Notes under the pieces: generated by a model
Told to the model about the DNA's origin: nothing
The model's database searches: none
The model's input: only the letters and a program-made list of their open reading frames with translations
Shown: one piece after another, positions 23,973 through 35,719 of the stretch
How positions within the stretch are numbered: position 1 is the first letter of the stretch
Layout: the number at the start of each line of letters is the position of its first letter
Made by a program: the position numbers and the translations under genes
NCBI GenBank assembly: GCA_025506515.1
Contig: CM046442.1
Location: 14,809,687-14,873,686 of the forward strand
Direction of reading: 5' to 3'
From: Flaveria trinervia
Lineage: Eukaryota; Streptophyta; Magnoliopsida; Asterales; Asteraceae
Length of the DNA stretch: 64,000 nucleotides

Positions 23973-24306
23973 AAAGTTTAAGTGAAATGGGTAAATTTTC
24001 AAAATAAACCTAATCTTAAACTGAGAATGGGACAGAAAGGGAATGGAATGCCAATCTGAGTAGCTGCGTGCCATTAGGTATTTTCGTAAAGTTAACCGGT
24101 TTTATGTGCGCATGGTATGTGGTTATGTGTTGTATGTAGATTTAAATACTGATGTAGTCAGGACAGGTAATACTTGGGGTATGAAGAGTAAAGTAAGTGG
24201 CTAATCACAACTGGCCACTGTAATTAGGGACTTACTATACTTGACATAAACTGAGTTGTTTCCTTGAATGACCATGTTGGTGTTTGAATCTTTCAGTGTG
24301 CGTGTG

Positions 24307-25600
24307 ATGGCCGGAGGTAGATCTTCGAAAGCTTCTAGGGGTGGAGGTCACGGTGCTGAACCGCGACCCAAGAGAGGGAGACCCAGAGTTGAGAGGGTGG
24401 TTCATGAAGAACCAGAGACCCCTCATCCGAAGGGTGGCGACGAAAGCGCCAATCTGAGAGCCTCAGTAAAAGAGGCTGTTGCAGAAGAAGTCCATCAGGT
24501 CATGCAGACAATCTTACCGTTTGTGGTGACTGAAGTTATTAAGGCTGTACGAGAAGGGGAAAGAAAAGAAAGAAACAGATCCTCTGGAGAATGGAACACC
24601 CAGAGCCTGAAACGGTCCTGTCTGATGATGAAGAGGAAGAAGAAGAGCCTGTGCCAGAGGCAGTGCGAGGATGTAACTACGGGGCATTTATGAGATGCAA
24701 TCCCCCTACTTTTGACGGTAATGGCAATGTTACCGCTGCCCACCGATGGGTGAGAGGGATGGATGCCGTTCTTGACATCAGCGAGTGTCGGGAAGATCAG
24801 AAGGTGAAGTTTGCCACTCATTCATTTGTGGACTCGGCACTATGTTGGTGGGACAACATTGTCCAAGCAGAGGGTAATCGGGCAATCGGGAGAATGAAAT
24901 GGCCTGAGTTGAAGAAGATGGTGATTGAGGAGTTCTGTCCTCACAAGGAAATGGATAAGTTGGAAAGGGAGTTTCTGCAGTTGGAGGCTGGAACCATGAC
25001 ACACCAGCAGTATACCACCAAGTTTAATGAAATGGCACGACTCGTGCCTAATCAGATGACGCCTCTGTCTCGGAAAATCAAGAGATACATTCAGGGTTTA
25101 CCGGTGGATGTTTGTCGGCATATGATCGCTGCCCGACCAAGCACGTTTAGGTCGGCGGTTGATTTGGCAGGGAGGCTGTATGACGAGCGGGAGGTGGTGG
25201 TGACTGAAGCGAGTAAGAAGGGTGGTGGTGATCAGAACTGGAATGGGAGGAGGTTTGGTCGGGGTGATGCCTCGAGGGGTAACAAAAAGGCGCGGGTGGA
25301 TGACCGCCGCATGGCCACATCAGGAGTGGGATCAAGGAGGTGTGGTAAGTGTGGAAAGGAGCATGCGGGAGAATGTAGGCTGGGTTTGAACGTGTGCTTC
25401 AAGTGTGGGAAGACAGGGCATATGGCGAAGGATTGCCTGTCGGGCAAATGTTTTAACTGTGGGGAAACTGGTCGTATGAGCAGAGATTGTAAGAAGGCGA
25501 GGACTGAGGGTTCAGGGGTGAGGAAGACGGGAAGTGAAGGGCAGAGGGCGAGCGCCAGGGCATTCACTATGACACAGGAGGAGGCCAGGATAGATCCCGA
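24307..25600 (+). pseudogene. gag of family B (frame shifted once near 24590)
   Basis: Starts at ATG 24307 with a basic N-terminus (AGGRSSKASRGGGHG) and a helix containing VKEAVAEEVHQVMQ. The frame slips near 24588 and continues as an acidic stretch (SDDEEEEEEPVP). The retrotransposon-gag capsid domain follows, with PPTFDGNGNVTAAHRWVRGM, CWWDNIVQ and RYIQGLPVDV. Then come CGKCGKEHAGEC, a canonical knuckle CFKCGKTGHMAKDC (about 25395-25436) and CFNCGETGRMSRDC (about 25449-25490), where Arg replaces the zinc-binding His. The protein packages element RNA. Because the LTRs are so alike, the single slip may be a consensus error rather than decay. Confidence 0.85.
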
Positions 25601-27270
25601 TGTTGTGTCCGGTACGTTTCTAGTGAACCAAAATTTAGCTTCTGTGTTATTTGATTCGGGTGCCAGCAAAAGTTTTATGTCTACTGCTTTTCATGCTAAG
25701 CTACCTGTTAGTAGTAGACGTGTGGATGTGCCCTTTGATGTAGAAACTGCCATGGGTAAGCCTATTAGGATTTTCGAAATGGTAGAGAATTGTGAAGTGG
25801 AGTTAGAAGGTCATAAGTTCCTGTCAAACCGTTTATGATGACCTTGGGTGGTTTTGATTTAGTTCTTGGAATGGATTGGTTAGCGGACTTCGAGGCGAAT
25901 ATTGTGTGCCGCAAGAAAATGATTCGTCTGACAGCGCCTGATGGAAGTCCGGTAACGGTTTATGGAGATAGGGTCACGACAATCCCGAAGGTGATCTCGA
26001 TGGCAGTGGCGGGAAAGTGTATGAGGCATGGGTGTAATGCTTTTTGGCCTATGTAAAGGATGTGGATACGCTAGCACCACAGCTATCTGGCTTTCAGTTG
26101 TGTGTGACTTTCCGGACGTGTTTCCAGAAGATTTACCGGGAGTGCCACCTGACCGTGAGATCGAGTTTCAGATTGACCCGGTACCGGGTGCCCAACCTGT
26201 TGCCAAGGCACCGTATCGGTTGGCTCCGACGGAGATGAAAGAGTTGATGGAGCAATTACAAGAGCTGCTGGATAAGGGGTTCATTCGATCGAGTATCTCT
26301 CCTTGGGGTGCTCCGGTTCTGTTCGTAAAGAAGAAAGACGGTAGCATGAGAATGTGTATCGACTATCGTGAGCTAAACAAGTTGACCGTGAAGAACAGGT
26401 ACCCCCTTCCAAGAATAGAGGATTTGTTTGATCAGCTTCAAGGTGCTAGTTGCTTCTCAAGAATTGACCTTCGATCTGGTTACCATCAGCTGAAGGTGAA
26501 AGAGCAAGATATTCCTAAAACGGCTTTCCATATGCGCTACGGTCACTACGAGTTTCTTGTTATGTCTTTTGGTTTGACCAATGCGCCAGCCGCTTTTATG
26601 GATTTGATGAACCGTGTGTGCCGACCGATGTTGGACAGATCAGTGATTGTGTTCATTGATGATATCCTGATCTATTCGAAGAGTGAAGAAGAACATGCCG
26701 GTCACGTTTGTGAAGTACTGGAGACGTTGAGGAGGGAGAAATTGTATGCTAAGTTCTCTAAATGCGCATTCTGGTTACGCGATGTGCAATTCTTGGGTCA
26801 TGTGGTGAATCCGGAGGGAATCATGGTAGATTCGGCTAAAGTGGAGGCAGTGATGCAATGGAAGTCTCCAAAGACGCCATCCGAGATTCGTAGTTTCTTG
26901 GGTTTGGCGGGCTATTACCGAAGGTTCATCCAAGACTTTTCCAAGATCGCTTCTCCACTAACTAAGTTGACCCGGAAGGACGTGAAATTTGTGTGGGGTC
27001 AAGCTCAAGAGAAGGCATTTGAAGAATTAAAGGCGAGATTGACCCAAGCTCCTATTTTGTCACTACCCGAAGGAAGTGAAGACTTGGTGGTTTATTCCGA
27101 TGCTTTCTACTCGGGGTTGGGGTGCGTGTTAATGCAAAGGGGGAAAGTTATAGCTTATGCATCCCGACAGCTGAAGGTTCATGAGGCCAATTATCCTACT
27201 CATGATTTGGAGCTAGCAGCCGTGGTCTTTGCATTAAAAATCTGGAGGCACTATCTTTATGGAACAAGTG
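25601..27270 (+). pseudogene. protease and reverse transcriptase of family B
   Basis: The protease site is LFDSGASKSF (about 25648-25678). A slip near 25826 separates it from LGGFDLVLGMDWLADFE, and another near 26041 precedes the RT. The RT frame is then open to about 27262, with VVCDFPDVFPEDLPG, CIDYRELNKLTVKN, SRIDLRSGYHQLK and catalytic FIDDILIYS (about 26650-26680). RNase H begins at LVVYSDAFYSGLGCVLMQ and includes YASRQLKVHE. The reading frame breaks at 27262-27275, where two adjacent homopolymers (AAA and TTT expected) each seem one base short. Domain order and motifs are complete. Confidence 0.88.
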
Positions 27271-28912
27271 TACCATTACACCGACCACAAGAGCTTGAAG
27301 TACTTCATCGAGCAAAAAGATCTGAATATGAGACAGCGACGGTGGTTGGAGCTTATAAAGGATTATGACTGCGAGATCCACTATCATCCGGGCAAGGCCA
27401 ATATGGTGGCTGACGCCCTTAGTCGAAAGGAGAGACCCGAGCCGATTCGGGTGAAAGCCTATCAACTAATCATGACCTCCGATGTAATGAAGCAAGTCAA
27501 AGAGTTTCAAGATGAGGCACTGAAAGAAGATCGTCTTAACTCCGAAAGAATGAGAGGTCTGGTTGAGGAATTGGGTGAGAATACGCTGGGTGTTAAAACC
27601 CGATTTGGGCGATTGTGGATTCCTCGTTTCGGGGATCTACGGGCAAAGATCATGGATGAGGCCCATAAGACTCGATACTCCATTCATCCAGGTGCCACAA
27701 AAATGTATCAAGACATGAAGAAAGATTATTGGTGGCGGGTATGAAGCGTGACGTGGTGGGGTATGTAAGTAGACGTCTCACTTGCTTACAGGTGAAAGCT
27801 GAGCATCAAAAGCCGTATGGGAAGATCCAACCTCTAGACATACCGGAGTGGAAGTGGGAGCATATCACCATGGATTTCATTACAAAGTTGCCGCGTACTC
27901 CAAAAGGTATGATGCCATATGGGTGATTGTTGATCGTCTGACAAAGAGTGCTCACTTCCTGCCGATCCGCGAGACATATTCGTCTGAAAGGTTGGCTGAC
28001 CTATTCGTCAAGGAAATTGTAACTCGTCATGGTGTGCTGGTGTCTATTATATCTGATCGTGACACTCGGTTTACATCCAAATTTTGGAAGAAATTTCATG
28101 ATGCCATGGGGACGAGGTTACATATCAGCATGGCTTATCATCCCCAAACTGATGGTCAGTCTGAGAGGACCATTCAAACATTAGAAGACATGTTGCGGGC
28201 GTGTGTGATTGATTTTGGAGGAAGTTGGGATGACCACCTACCGTTAGTCGAATTCTCATACAACAATAGCTATCATGCTAGCATTCGCATGCCACCATAT
28301 GAGATGCTATACGGGAGGAGATGCAGAACACCCGTTTGTTGGGGTGATATTGGTCAGAAAGAATTAGGGAGTTTCGAGGTGATTGAAGCTACGACCGAAA
28401 AGCTCAAAAAGATCAAGGCCTTCATGAAAGCAGCTAAAGATAGACAGAAGTCGTATGCCGATAAACGACGCAGACCGATTGAGTTCCAGGTGGATGACCG
28501 GGTTATGTTGAAGGTCTTGCCGTGGAAAGGTATTATAAGGTTCAGAAAGAGGGGCAAGTTGAGCCCCGGGTATATAGGCCCTTTCCGAATCACTGCTCGA
28601 GTAGGAGAGGTGGCCTATAAATTGGAACAGCCAGATGAGTTAAGTGGAATTCACCCAACATTCCATGTATCTCACTTAAGAAAGTGTTTGGCGGATGAAG
28701 ATATGATTGTTCCATTGGAAGACATCGAGGTAGACGAACGGCTCAACTATGTAGAGCAACCAGTGGCGATCATTGACCGAAAAGAAAAGAGATTGAGAAA
28801 TAAGGTGGTTCCTCGTGTGCGTGTACAGTGGAAGCACAGGAAGGGATCCGAGTCAACGTGGGAGACTGAAGATGAGATGAGACAGCGTTATCCACGTTTG
28901 TTTAAGGAATAA
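27259..28912 (+). pseudogene. RNase H end, integrase and chromodomain of family B
   Basis: The RNase H end (YTDHKSL, DALSRKE) is followed by the integrase zinc-binding domain: paired His in EAHKTRYSIHPG and paired Cys in RRLTCLQ, of which one cysteine position now reads Arg. The catalytic core has Asp in MDFITKLP, Asp in IISDRDTRF and Glu in DGQSERTIQTLED, so the D,D,E triad is present. Slips occur near 27738 and 27912. The last 354-codon frame runs without break to TAA 28912. It ends with the integrase C-terminal GKLSPGYIGPFRI block and a chromodomain-like RVQWKHRKGSESTWE segment that could target integration to heterochromatin. Confidence 0.9.
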
Positions 28913-28913
28913 C

Positions 28914-28951
28914 AGGTTTCGGGGACGAAACCTATTTAAGGGGGGTGGACT
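28914..28951 (+). promoter_or_regulatory. hairpin and polypurine tract of family B
   Basis: AGGTTTCG / CGAAACCT (28914-28921 and 28926-28933) can form an 8-bp stem with loop GGGA. The purine-rich AAGGGGGGTGGAC (28938-28950), the plus-strand primer, follows. The hairpin ends 18 nt before the 3' LTR, the same spacing as in families A and C, with different stem bases. Confidence 0.8.
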
Positions 28952-30989
28952 TGTAACACCCGGATCTTTCATTTATTTAAATAAAGAGAGAATAAAGTGA
29001 AGAAAAAGGGGGAAAAGATATTTTACCCAAGTTGAAAGGTAAAAAGTGCCAAAAGGACAAAAAGGGTTGAAAAGTTGGTGTAAAGTGGGCATGGCCGCCC
29101 ACTACTTTCCACAACTCTCAATTCAGCAGAATTCTAGAGAGAGAAAGTGCAGAATTCGGATTTTGGAAGAAACAGGGCTGAAGAAGTGAATTCAAGTGAG
29201 TTTTTAGGCGGTTGAACTCAAATTCAGACGAGTAGGAAGAAGTCCTGCTCAAGAGCTGTTAAGGTGAGTTCTAGAACCCCTCATTTACATGTTTTCAAAC
29301 GATTTTGGGGCTGGAAATACAAATCTATATGTTTTACTGATCTGGGTCTCGGACCCGTATGTTTTTCATGCGTGTTTGACGATGTTATGATGTTATGTGT
29401 GTTCATGTTCTTGTTATATGTTGAATCCGAGGGCTTAGAAGGTAAGATCTAAGCTTAGAGCATGAAAATAGTGGTTATAGTATGATTCTGCAGTTTCAGT
29501 TCCGATTGGGTTAAGTTCAAAATTGGCCTAAGTGTTAGAAACCAATGCGGATGAGTAATAGTCAATGCGGGTGAGCATTTGACCAAGTCCGGACCAATGC
29601 GGATGGGAAGAGTCAATACGGATGAGCATTTGACTAAGTCTGGACAAATGCGGTGACCCAATGCGGATGACTGTACCAATGCGGATGAGCATTTGGCTAA
29701 GTATAGCCAATGCGGATGAACAGAGTAAGTCAATGCGGACGACTGTAACCAATGCGGATGAGTACAGCCAATGCGGATGAGCATTTTGCCTAAGTGTTGG
29801 CAAATGCGGATGAGTATTAGACAAACGCGGATGAACAGTAACCAATGCGGATGAACAACAGCAAATGCGGATGAGCATTTTGCCTAAGTGTTGGCAAATG
29901 CGGATGAGTATTAGACAAATGCGAATGAACAGTAACCAATGCGGATGAACACTTAGAATAATTTCAGGTTTTGAAGGAAAGGTGGAGATGTAAGCCTTGA
30001 CTTGGGTGGTTCCCGAGGGTTAGGAATATGGACTTTTAAGGTCCTAGATGTTGTGTCGGGCATGTATGATGTTGATGATGTTGCATGATTATGCATGATG
30101 TATGTTATAAATGTATGATGCAATGTATGATGATGCATGAGTGTATGTTTATGTTCCTTGTTATGATGTATGTTTATCTTTCCCATAACTTTACGTGTTA
30201 TGATAAGGAATGAACGAAGTATTATGTAACGTAAAGTGAAAGATAATGAAAGAGGAACACGATGTTGAAGGCATTCATTAATGAACGAATGAAACGACTT
30301 GCACGCATCGGATAACGGGTCCTTCTTTGTGATTGACCCTTAATGTAGAACCTCTACCGCTCACCCCTAGTACTGTGGCATACGTTTAGCTGTTCATTTA
30401 TTGACTTCGGCCCAGTAGCTAAGACTGATGGTTACTCCTAGTACCGTGGCATACGTTTAGCTGTTCATTTATTGACTTCGGCCCGGTAGCTACGACTAAC
30501 CGGGGTGTAGCACATGGTATTGGTACGGATGATGTCCGATGCGCAAGTAAAGTCATAAAGAACGAATGAACGAATGAATGAATGAAGAAGATAATAATGA
30601 TATTATCTATGTGTATGTACGATGTGTGATCATGTTAAAGTAACGAATGGTTTTATATGAAAGTAAAGTATGTTTTGTAATAAAACTAGAACTCACTCAG
30701 CAACGCTGACTTTTTATATGTTTTCCAGTTGGCAGGTAATGTTTGCTGAGGATGGCACACCGTGAAGCTACTCAACTCTTTTGGGATGGCATTCTTTTGA
30801 TTAATGTTTTTGCATTGTAATGCGAACAAGCTATTTTGTAATGAATGTTGTATTAACTTGCAAAAGCATTTACATGGAAATGAAAGATTGTTTTAGTTTT
30901 CCGCTGCGATTTATGAAATACAAATGCAATTATACGTTTTATGTGCGATGAGAACCCAGCTGTAAGCGTCCCGGGAACGGGGCCTTACA
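28952..30989 (+). mobile_element. 3' LTR of family B
   Basis: Starts TGTAACACCCGG and ends GGGGCCTTACA, directly followed by the target duplication GATTG. Scattered substitutions against the 5' LTR are spread along the length, with one small cluster near 29427-29440. Confidence 0.93.
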
Positions 30990-30994
30990 GATTG

Positions 30995-32244
30995 GGTTGT
31001 GTCTTGATGCAACGAGATAAGATGATAGCCTACGCCTCGAGACAACTAAAGGTTCATGAGAAGAACTATACCACCCATGACTTAGAATTGGGTGCAGTGG
31101 TTTTTGCCTTAAAGATCTGGAGACATTACTTGTACGGTACCAAGTGCACTATCTACACCGATCACAAAAGTCTTCAACATATCTTCGAGCAAAAAGAGTT
31201 GAATATGAGGCAGCGACGTGGGTGGAACTACTAAATGATTATGATTGCGCAATTAAGTATCATCTGGGAAAGGCGAACGTAGTTGCCGATGCCCTAAGCA
31301 GGAAGGAAACAGCTAAACCCTGACGGGTGCGAGCTTTACAGCTTACTATCAGTACCCAACTGCCTGAACAAGTTAAGGAGGCACAGATAGAAGCTTTAAA
31401 AGTAGAAAATATTGGTTCTGAGTCATTAAGGGGAATGGATAAACAGCTAGTGGTGAAAGAGGATGGAATTCGGTATTTCATGGATAGACTTTTGGTGCCT
31501 GTTTATGGAAATTTGAGAGATTTAGTTATGAGCGAGGCACACAAATCTAAGTATTCTATACATCCTGGATCTGACAAGATGTATCATGACCTAAAGGCGT
31601 ACTATTGGTGGCCTAACATGAAAGCGGATGTAGCTATGTATGTGAGCAAGTGTTTGACCTGCTCGAAGGTAAAAGTGGAATATCAAAAACCATCCGGACT
31701 GTTACAACAACCCGAGATTCCAATGTGGAAATGAGAACAGATCTCCATGGATTTTATTACTAAACTACCCCGGACTAGTACTGGTTGTGACACGATATGG
31801 GTTATTGTGGATCGATTGACAAAGTCTGCTCACTTCCTTGCAATTAAGAAAACTGATAAGATGGAGAAATTAACTCGACTGTACCTTAAAGAGGTCGTTT
31901 CAAGACATGGTGTACCGATCTCAAATATTTCCAATCGTGACGCTCGTTTCACGTCACATTTCTAGCAATCATTGCAGAAATCTTTGGGTACACGTTTGGA
32001 TATAAGTACTGCATATCATCCACAGACGGATGGCCAGAGTGAGCGTACCATACAGACGTTGGAAGATATGCTACGTGCTTGTGTGATTGACTTCAGGAAT
32101 AATGGGAAATTCACCTGCCATTGGTGGAGTTTTCTTATAACAACAGTTATCATACTAGCATACAGGCAGCACCTTTCAAGGCGCTGTATGGGAGAAAATG
32201 TTGATCACCAGTTTGCTGGGCAGAAATTGGTGATAGTCAGATAA
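30995..32244 (+). pseudogene. RNase H remainder and integrase core of family A
   Basis: Resumes after element B with GCVLMQRDKMIAYASRQL, YTDHKSLQHIFEQKEL and DALSRKE. The zinc-binding integrase domain has His pairs in EAHKSKYSIHPG and CLTC. The core has MDFITKLP, ISNRDARF and GQSERTIQTLED. The second catalytic Asp, expected in the S-D-R-D motif, is Asn here (AAT). Stops are at 31321 (TGA), 31733 (TGA where a Trp codon is expected) and 31963 (TAG where Trp is expected). A frameshift near 32095 garbles the next part. The enzyme is dead on two counts. Confidence 0.88.
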
Positions 32245-32852
32245 CAGGTCCCGAGTTAATTCATGAGACAACTGAGAAGATTGTACAGATACAGAATCAT
32301 ATGGCTGCAACGCGAGACAGACAAAAGAGTTATGCTGACAGGAGACAGAAACCTTTAGAGTTTCAGGTTGGTGACAAGGTTTTGTTGAAAGTCTCACCAT
32401 GGAAAGGCGTAGTTCGGTTTGGTAAGCGAGGAAAACTAAACCCGAGGTATGTTGGACCATTTGAAATAGTGGAAAGAATAGGTCCAGTAGCCTATCGACT
32501 AGCCCTACCTGATTCGCTAAATGGAATCCATGATGTATTTTACGTGTCAAACCTGAAGAAGTGCATAACTGATGAAACAATGGTCGTACCACTAGAAGAA
32601 ATTCAAGTGGATGAACAATTGCGTTTTATTAAAGAACCAGTTGAGGTGATGGACCGTGAGGTGAAAACACTTAAGCAAAGCAAGATACCCACTGTCAAAA
32701 TCCGTTGGAATTCGCGACGTGGACCGGAATTCACATGGGAACGAGAAGATCAAATGAAGGATAAGTACCCTCAACTATTCGAAAGTACGATGCCAGCAGA
32801 CGAAGGTATTGATTTAAATTTCGGGACGAAATTTCTTTCAACATGGGGATGA
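32245..32852 (+). pseudogene. integrase C-terminal and chromodomain part of family A
   Basis: A 183-codon open stretch (32301-32852) has RDRQKSYADRRQKPLEF, the GKLNPRYVGPFEIVERIG block and a terminal VKIRWNSRRGPEFTWERED segment. The last is the WxRxxxxxxTWE-type end of a chromodomain in Tekay/Del elements. The stop codon overlaps the first of two tandem hairpin plus polypurine units. Confidence 0.85.
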
Positions 32853-32977
32853 TGTGACAACTCATTCAAAACTCACTCGATTTCGATTTCTGTGTGCCAA
32901 TGCAGTAGACCAGTGATGGAACACTCTCACCATGTAATGCAATTTTCGGGACGAAAATTCTTTCAACATGGAGATAA
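32816..32977 (+). promoter_or_regulatory. duplicated hairpin and polypurine tract before the family A 3' LTR
   Basis: Unit 1: stem AAATTTCG / CGAAATTT (32816-32823 and 32827-32834), loop GGA, tract ending at 32852, then TGTGACAACTCA (32853). Unit 2: stem AATTTTCG / CGAAAATT (32941-32948 and 32952-32959), loop GGA, tract CAACATGGAGATAA, then the true LTR start TGTGACATCC (32978). Both hairpins end 18 nt before a TGTGACA. The 88 bp between starts like an LTR but matches no LTR in the window. Confidence 0.75.
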
Positions 32978-35719
32978 TGTGACATCCGGTAAATTTCCGT
33001 TACCAAACTCCGTTAGTTCGTTAAGTCTTGCATACACGTGTCATGAACACACACTAGTTTTTGTTTAACGTTGGTGACCTAATAATAATGGATAATGTTA
33101 ATTTAATGTGAATCTAATTGATTATGTGATTATTGTGTTATGTTTATGTGTTTACACGTTTTTAAAAGGTTAATTAGAAAATTAATCGCGTAACGCGGAA
33201 ACGTGACTATTTATTCGTATGTCTTGTGTTTTTATAAAGATAAGATATATAATGTTTTTCATTAGTTTATATCTTTATATTATTAAGTTAAAAACACTTT
33301 ACAAAGAGTTTAAAGTCTAGTTTTTTATAAAATACAAATTACAAGGGTTAAAAGGGTAATTATGTAAATTAAAATTAAACAAAACAAATCCCAAACCCTA
33401 ATCCCCACCCATTCGGCCGCGACTTCTTTCCCCACACCCTCACCATTACGATTTCGACCTAGAACAAGCATCAAAGCCTCGATTTGGTTCGATTACAATG
33501 CATACAACACGTAGGAATCATCAATTGCAAGCTATAACACGTTTAAAGGTTAGAACTTTTCGTGTTTTTGTGGATTTTGGTTAGGGCCGAACCCTAATTC
33601 GTGAATGATGGTTCATGGGGTCAAATTTTATGTTGTTTGATGATGTTAGTATGTTAGTTGGATTGATTAAATGTTGTTTAACGTTGATTATGCATTAATT
33701 CTATGTTTTTAGTGGATTGATCATGAACTTTGATTATGAAGCAAACCCTAGTTCGAAAATGGCATGATTATGCATGATGGATGATTGTTTGATGAATGTA
33801 TGATGATTAGTAGGTTGTATGAATGTTAAGATACATTGATTTTGCAAGAAATTGGTGAATTGAAGTTGATGTTCATAGGTTACTAATAATAGTAACTTTA
33901 TTTTCATGTAATGATGATCTAGTGATGGATTGATGTTATGGATGTGTTCATGATGATGATTAGATGTTAGATTGTTGTTATGAATGCTAGAAATCTTCGA
34001 ATGGATGATGTTGTTCATAGCTTGCCAAAAGTAGAAACTTTTGTTTATGAAGATTGTTAGATTATGGTGATTAGGTATTGTTGATCATGTCTAAACATTA
34101 TTATGAGCTTGAGATGGTATAATTATGATGAATTCATGAATACATTGAGTGGTTGATGGATTTTGGAATGTGCTTTCCCAAAAGGGAAACTTTATTTATA
34201 CAAAATGTGAAAGATGATAGTTTGAACATGGTTGGGATGTTAGGAGCATGTTAGTATGATCATAGATGAATTCTAAGGTGATGAAACATGTTAAAATAGT
34301 TGTAAGGGATGTTTTGGATAATCATGAATGATATTTGGACATTTATGATCATGTATGATTTGGATGTTGATTAGTAGTAGGACATCATGTTTGGGGTTGG
34401 TAATTGATTGTTGTGATGTTGTAGAATGCAATGCATATGGTTAATGAATATGGTTATGATCATCATACACGCGTGCGAATCTGAGGCCTCTACTTAGTAG
34501 GATTGGCAGGGTTTAGGATGTGAAGTCGTGAGTGGCTTCACATGGCATGTGGTGAGTGGTTTGATCTTTGTGTGACATGTTAGTTGTGTTATAACTAGTG
34601 GATATGTAAATGTTCTAGATTTGCATGACTTGTATGGTACTTGGTTGTATGATGATCTAAGTGATACACCTGGTTAATATAGCATACATATGATCTATTT
34701 GAATGTTAACTATATATGATATATGTGTATGATTACTTGAATGGTTTACAACACATAAAGTCACCAACGGGTCAAACGGGTCAACTAGGTCAAACATGTC
34801 TGTTTTTCTGAAATCTTGAGTCCTTGGTTGTAGTGTACTTAGGGTTTCGCATGTTCTTTGATTACACGTACTCATGTACTTATATGATCTAGGTAACCTC
34901 TGAATGTTGTTTGTCTATTCTGTTTGACAAGTCAAACTCTGTGTACCTATACGCATATCAAGCGAGTTCATGCCCCATTTTTTATTTACTCTCTTTTGGG
35001 GAGATAGCATACTGGTAAATCACTAACTCTTTATAAATTCAAGTTGTGTACAATATTATATAGTGTTGATATCATGGAAAAGTCCTCACACTTTCGAATT
35101 GTTAATATTGAATAGCGGGGAAATTTGGGTAGTACTACTGGGTGTGACGAGCCCCACCTGTGTGACTCGAGGTCAACCGGGTGCAAGTTGTCCTAATGAA
35201 CATTGTCACGACCTGTTAAGTCGTGGCAGGAGGCAACAACGTAACACAGTCAGCTTCAATTGCGAAATCACTATGAAATAATATTTATTGTTAATGGACT
35301 AGCTATCTGTTACAATGCGCTACTTGTATATCTCTATTATTAAACTGTTTATGTTTGATTATCTCTTGAACTCACCAACCATTGTGTTGACAGTTTAGCA
35401 TGCTATTCTCAGGTCATTAGCTTGCTTGCCATAGGAGCACTGCATGGTTCACTGTATTCTAAGACTCGGTCTCCAAGACAATTTATCATTTTAATGATTA
35501 ATGATTACTCTTTTGGGTTGGCACGTGTTTTGCCATAATTATACTTTTATTTCTTTGGGTTGTTTTCAAAACGCTTCCGCACTGTTTAATTTATTTACTT
35601 TGGTCGATTTTATTTAAATTATGGCATATAGAGTCGTTCTGAGTAACTATTGACTGTGATCCTGGTTTGTTCACACGCCTCGCGGTAAAACTCCGCAAGT
35701 GGATTTTGAGGGTGTGACA
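32978..35719 (+). mobile_element. 3' LTR of family A
   Basis: TGTGACATCCGG to GAGGGTGTGACA, 2742 bp, colinear with the 5' LTR and the solo LTR. It is visibly closer to 15171-17912 than to 7608-10352 or 12425-15164, as expected for two LTRs of one element. It contains the 72-codon frame at 35063-35281. It is followed directly by Copia internal DNA. Confidence 0.92.

Larger units (their letters stand above)
21924..30989 (+). mobile_element. Ty3 (Tekay/Del-like chromovirus) element, family B, young insertion
   Basis: The element is 9066 bp, flanked by GATTG at 21919-21923 and 30990-30994. Its LTRs (21924-23956 and 28952-30989) align end to end with roughly 2% differences by eye, so it inserted recently compared with family A. 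It interrupts the RNase H of family A between the codons for IQGL and GCVLMQ. It holds a complete domain set: gag with three Cys/His clusters, protease, RT, RNase H, integrase, chromodomain. Single-base frameshifts divide it into several frames; most look like homopolymer contractions. Confidence 0.95.
15171..35719 (+). mobile_element. Ty3 (Metaviridae-type, Tekay/Del-like chromovirus) element, family A
   Basis: The order is 5' LTR, primer site, extra ORF, gag, protease, reverse transcriptase, RNase H (interrupted by element B), integrase, chromodomain-like tail, hairpin, polypurine tract and 3' LTR. Protease-RT-RNase H-integrase order shows Ty3 rather than Copia, and the C-terminal WEREDQMKDKYPQLF-type block is a chromodomain end as in Tekay/Del chromoviruses. 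Without element B the copy is about 11.5 kb. Several premature stops and a changed integrase active-site residue make it defective. No clean target duplication flanks it: its left border is fused to the inverted LTR. Confidence 0.9.
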
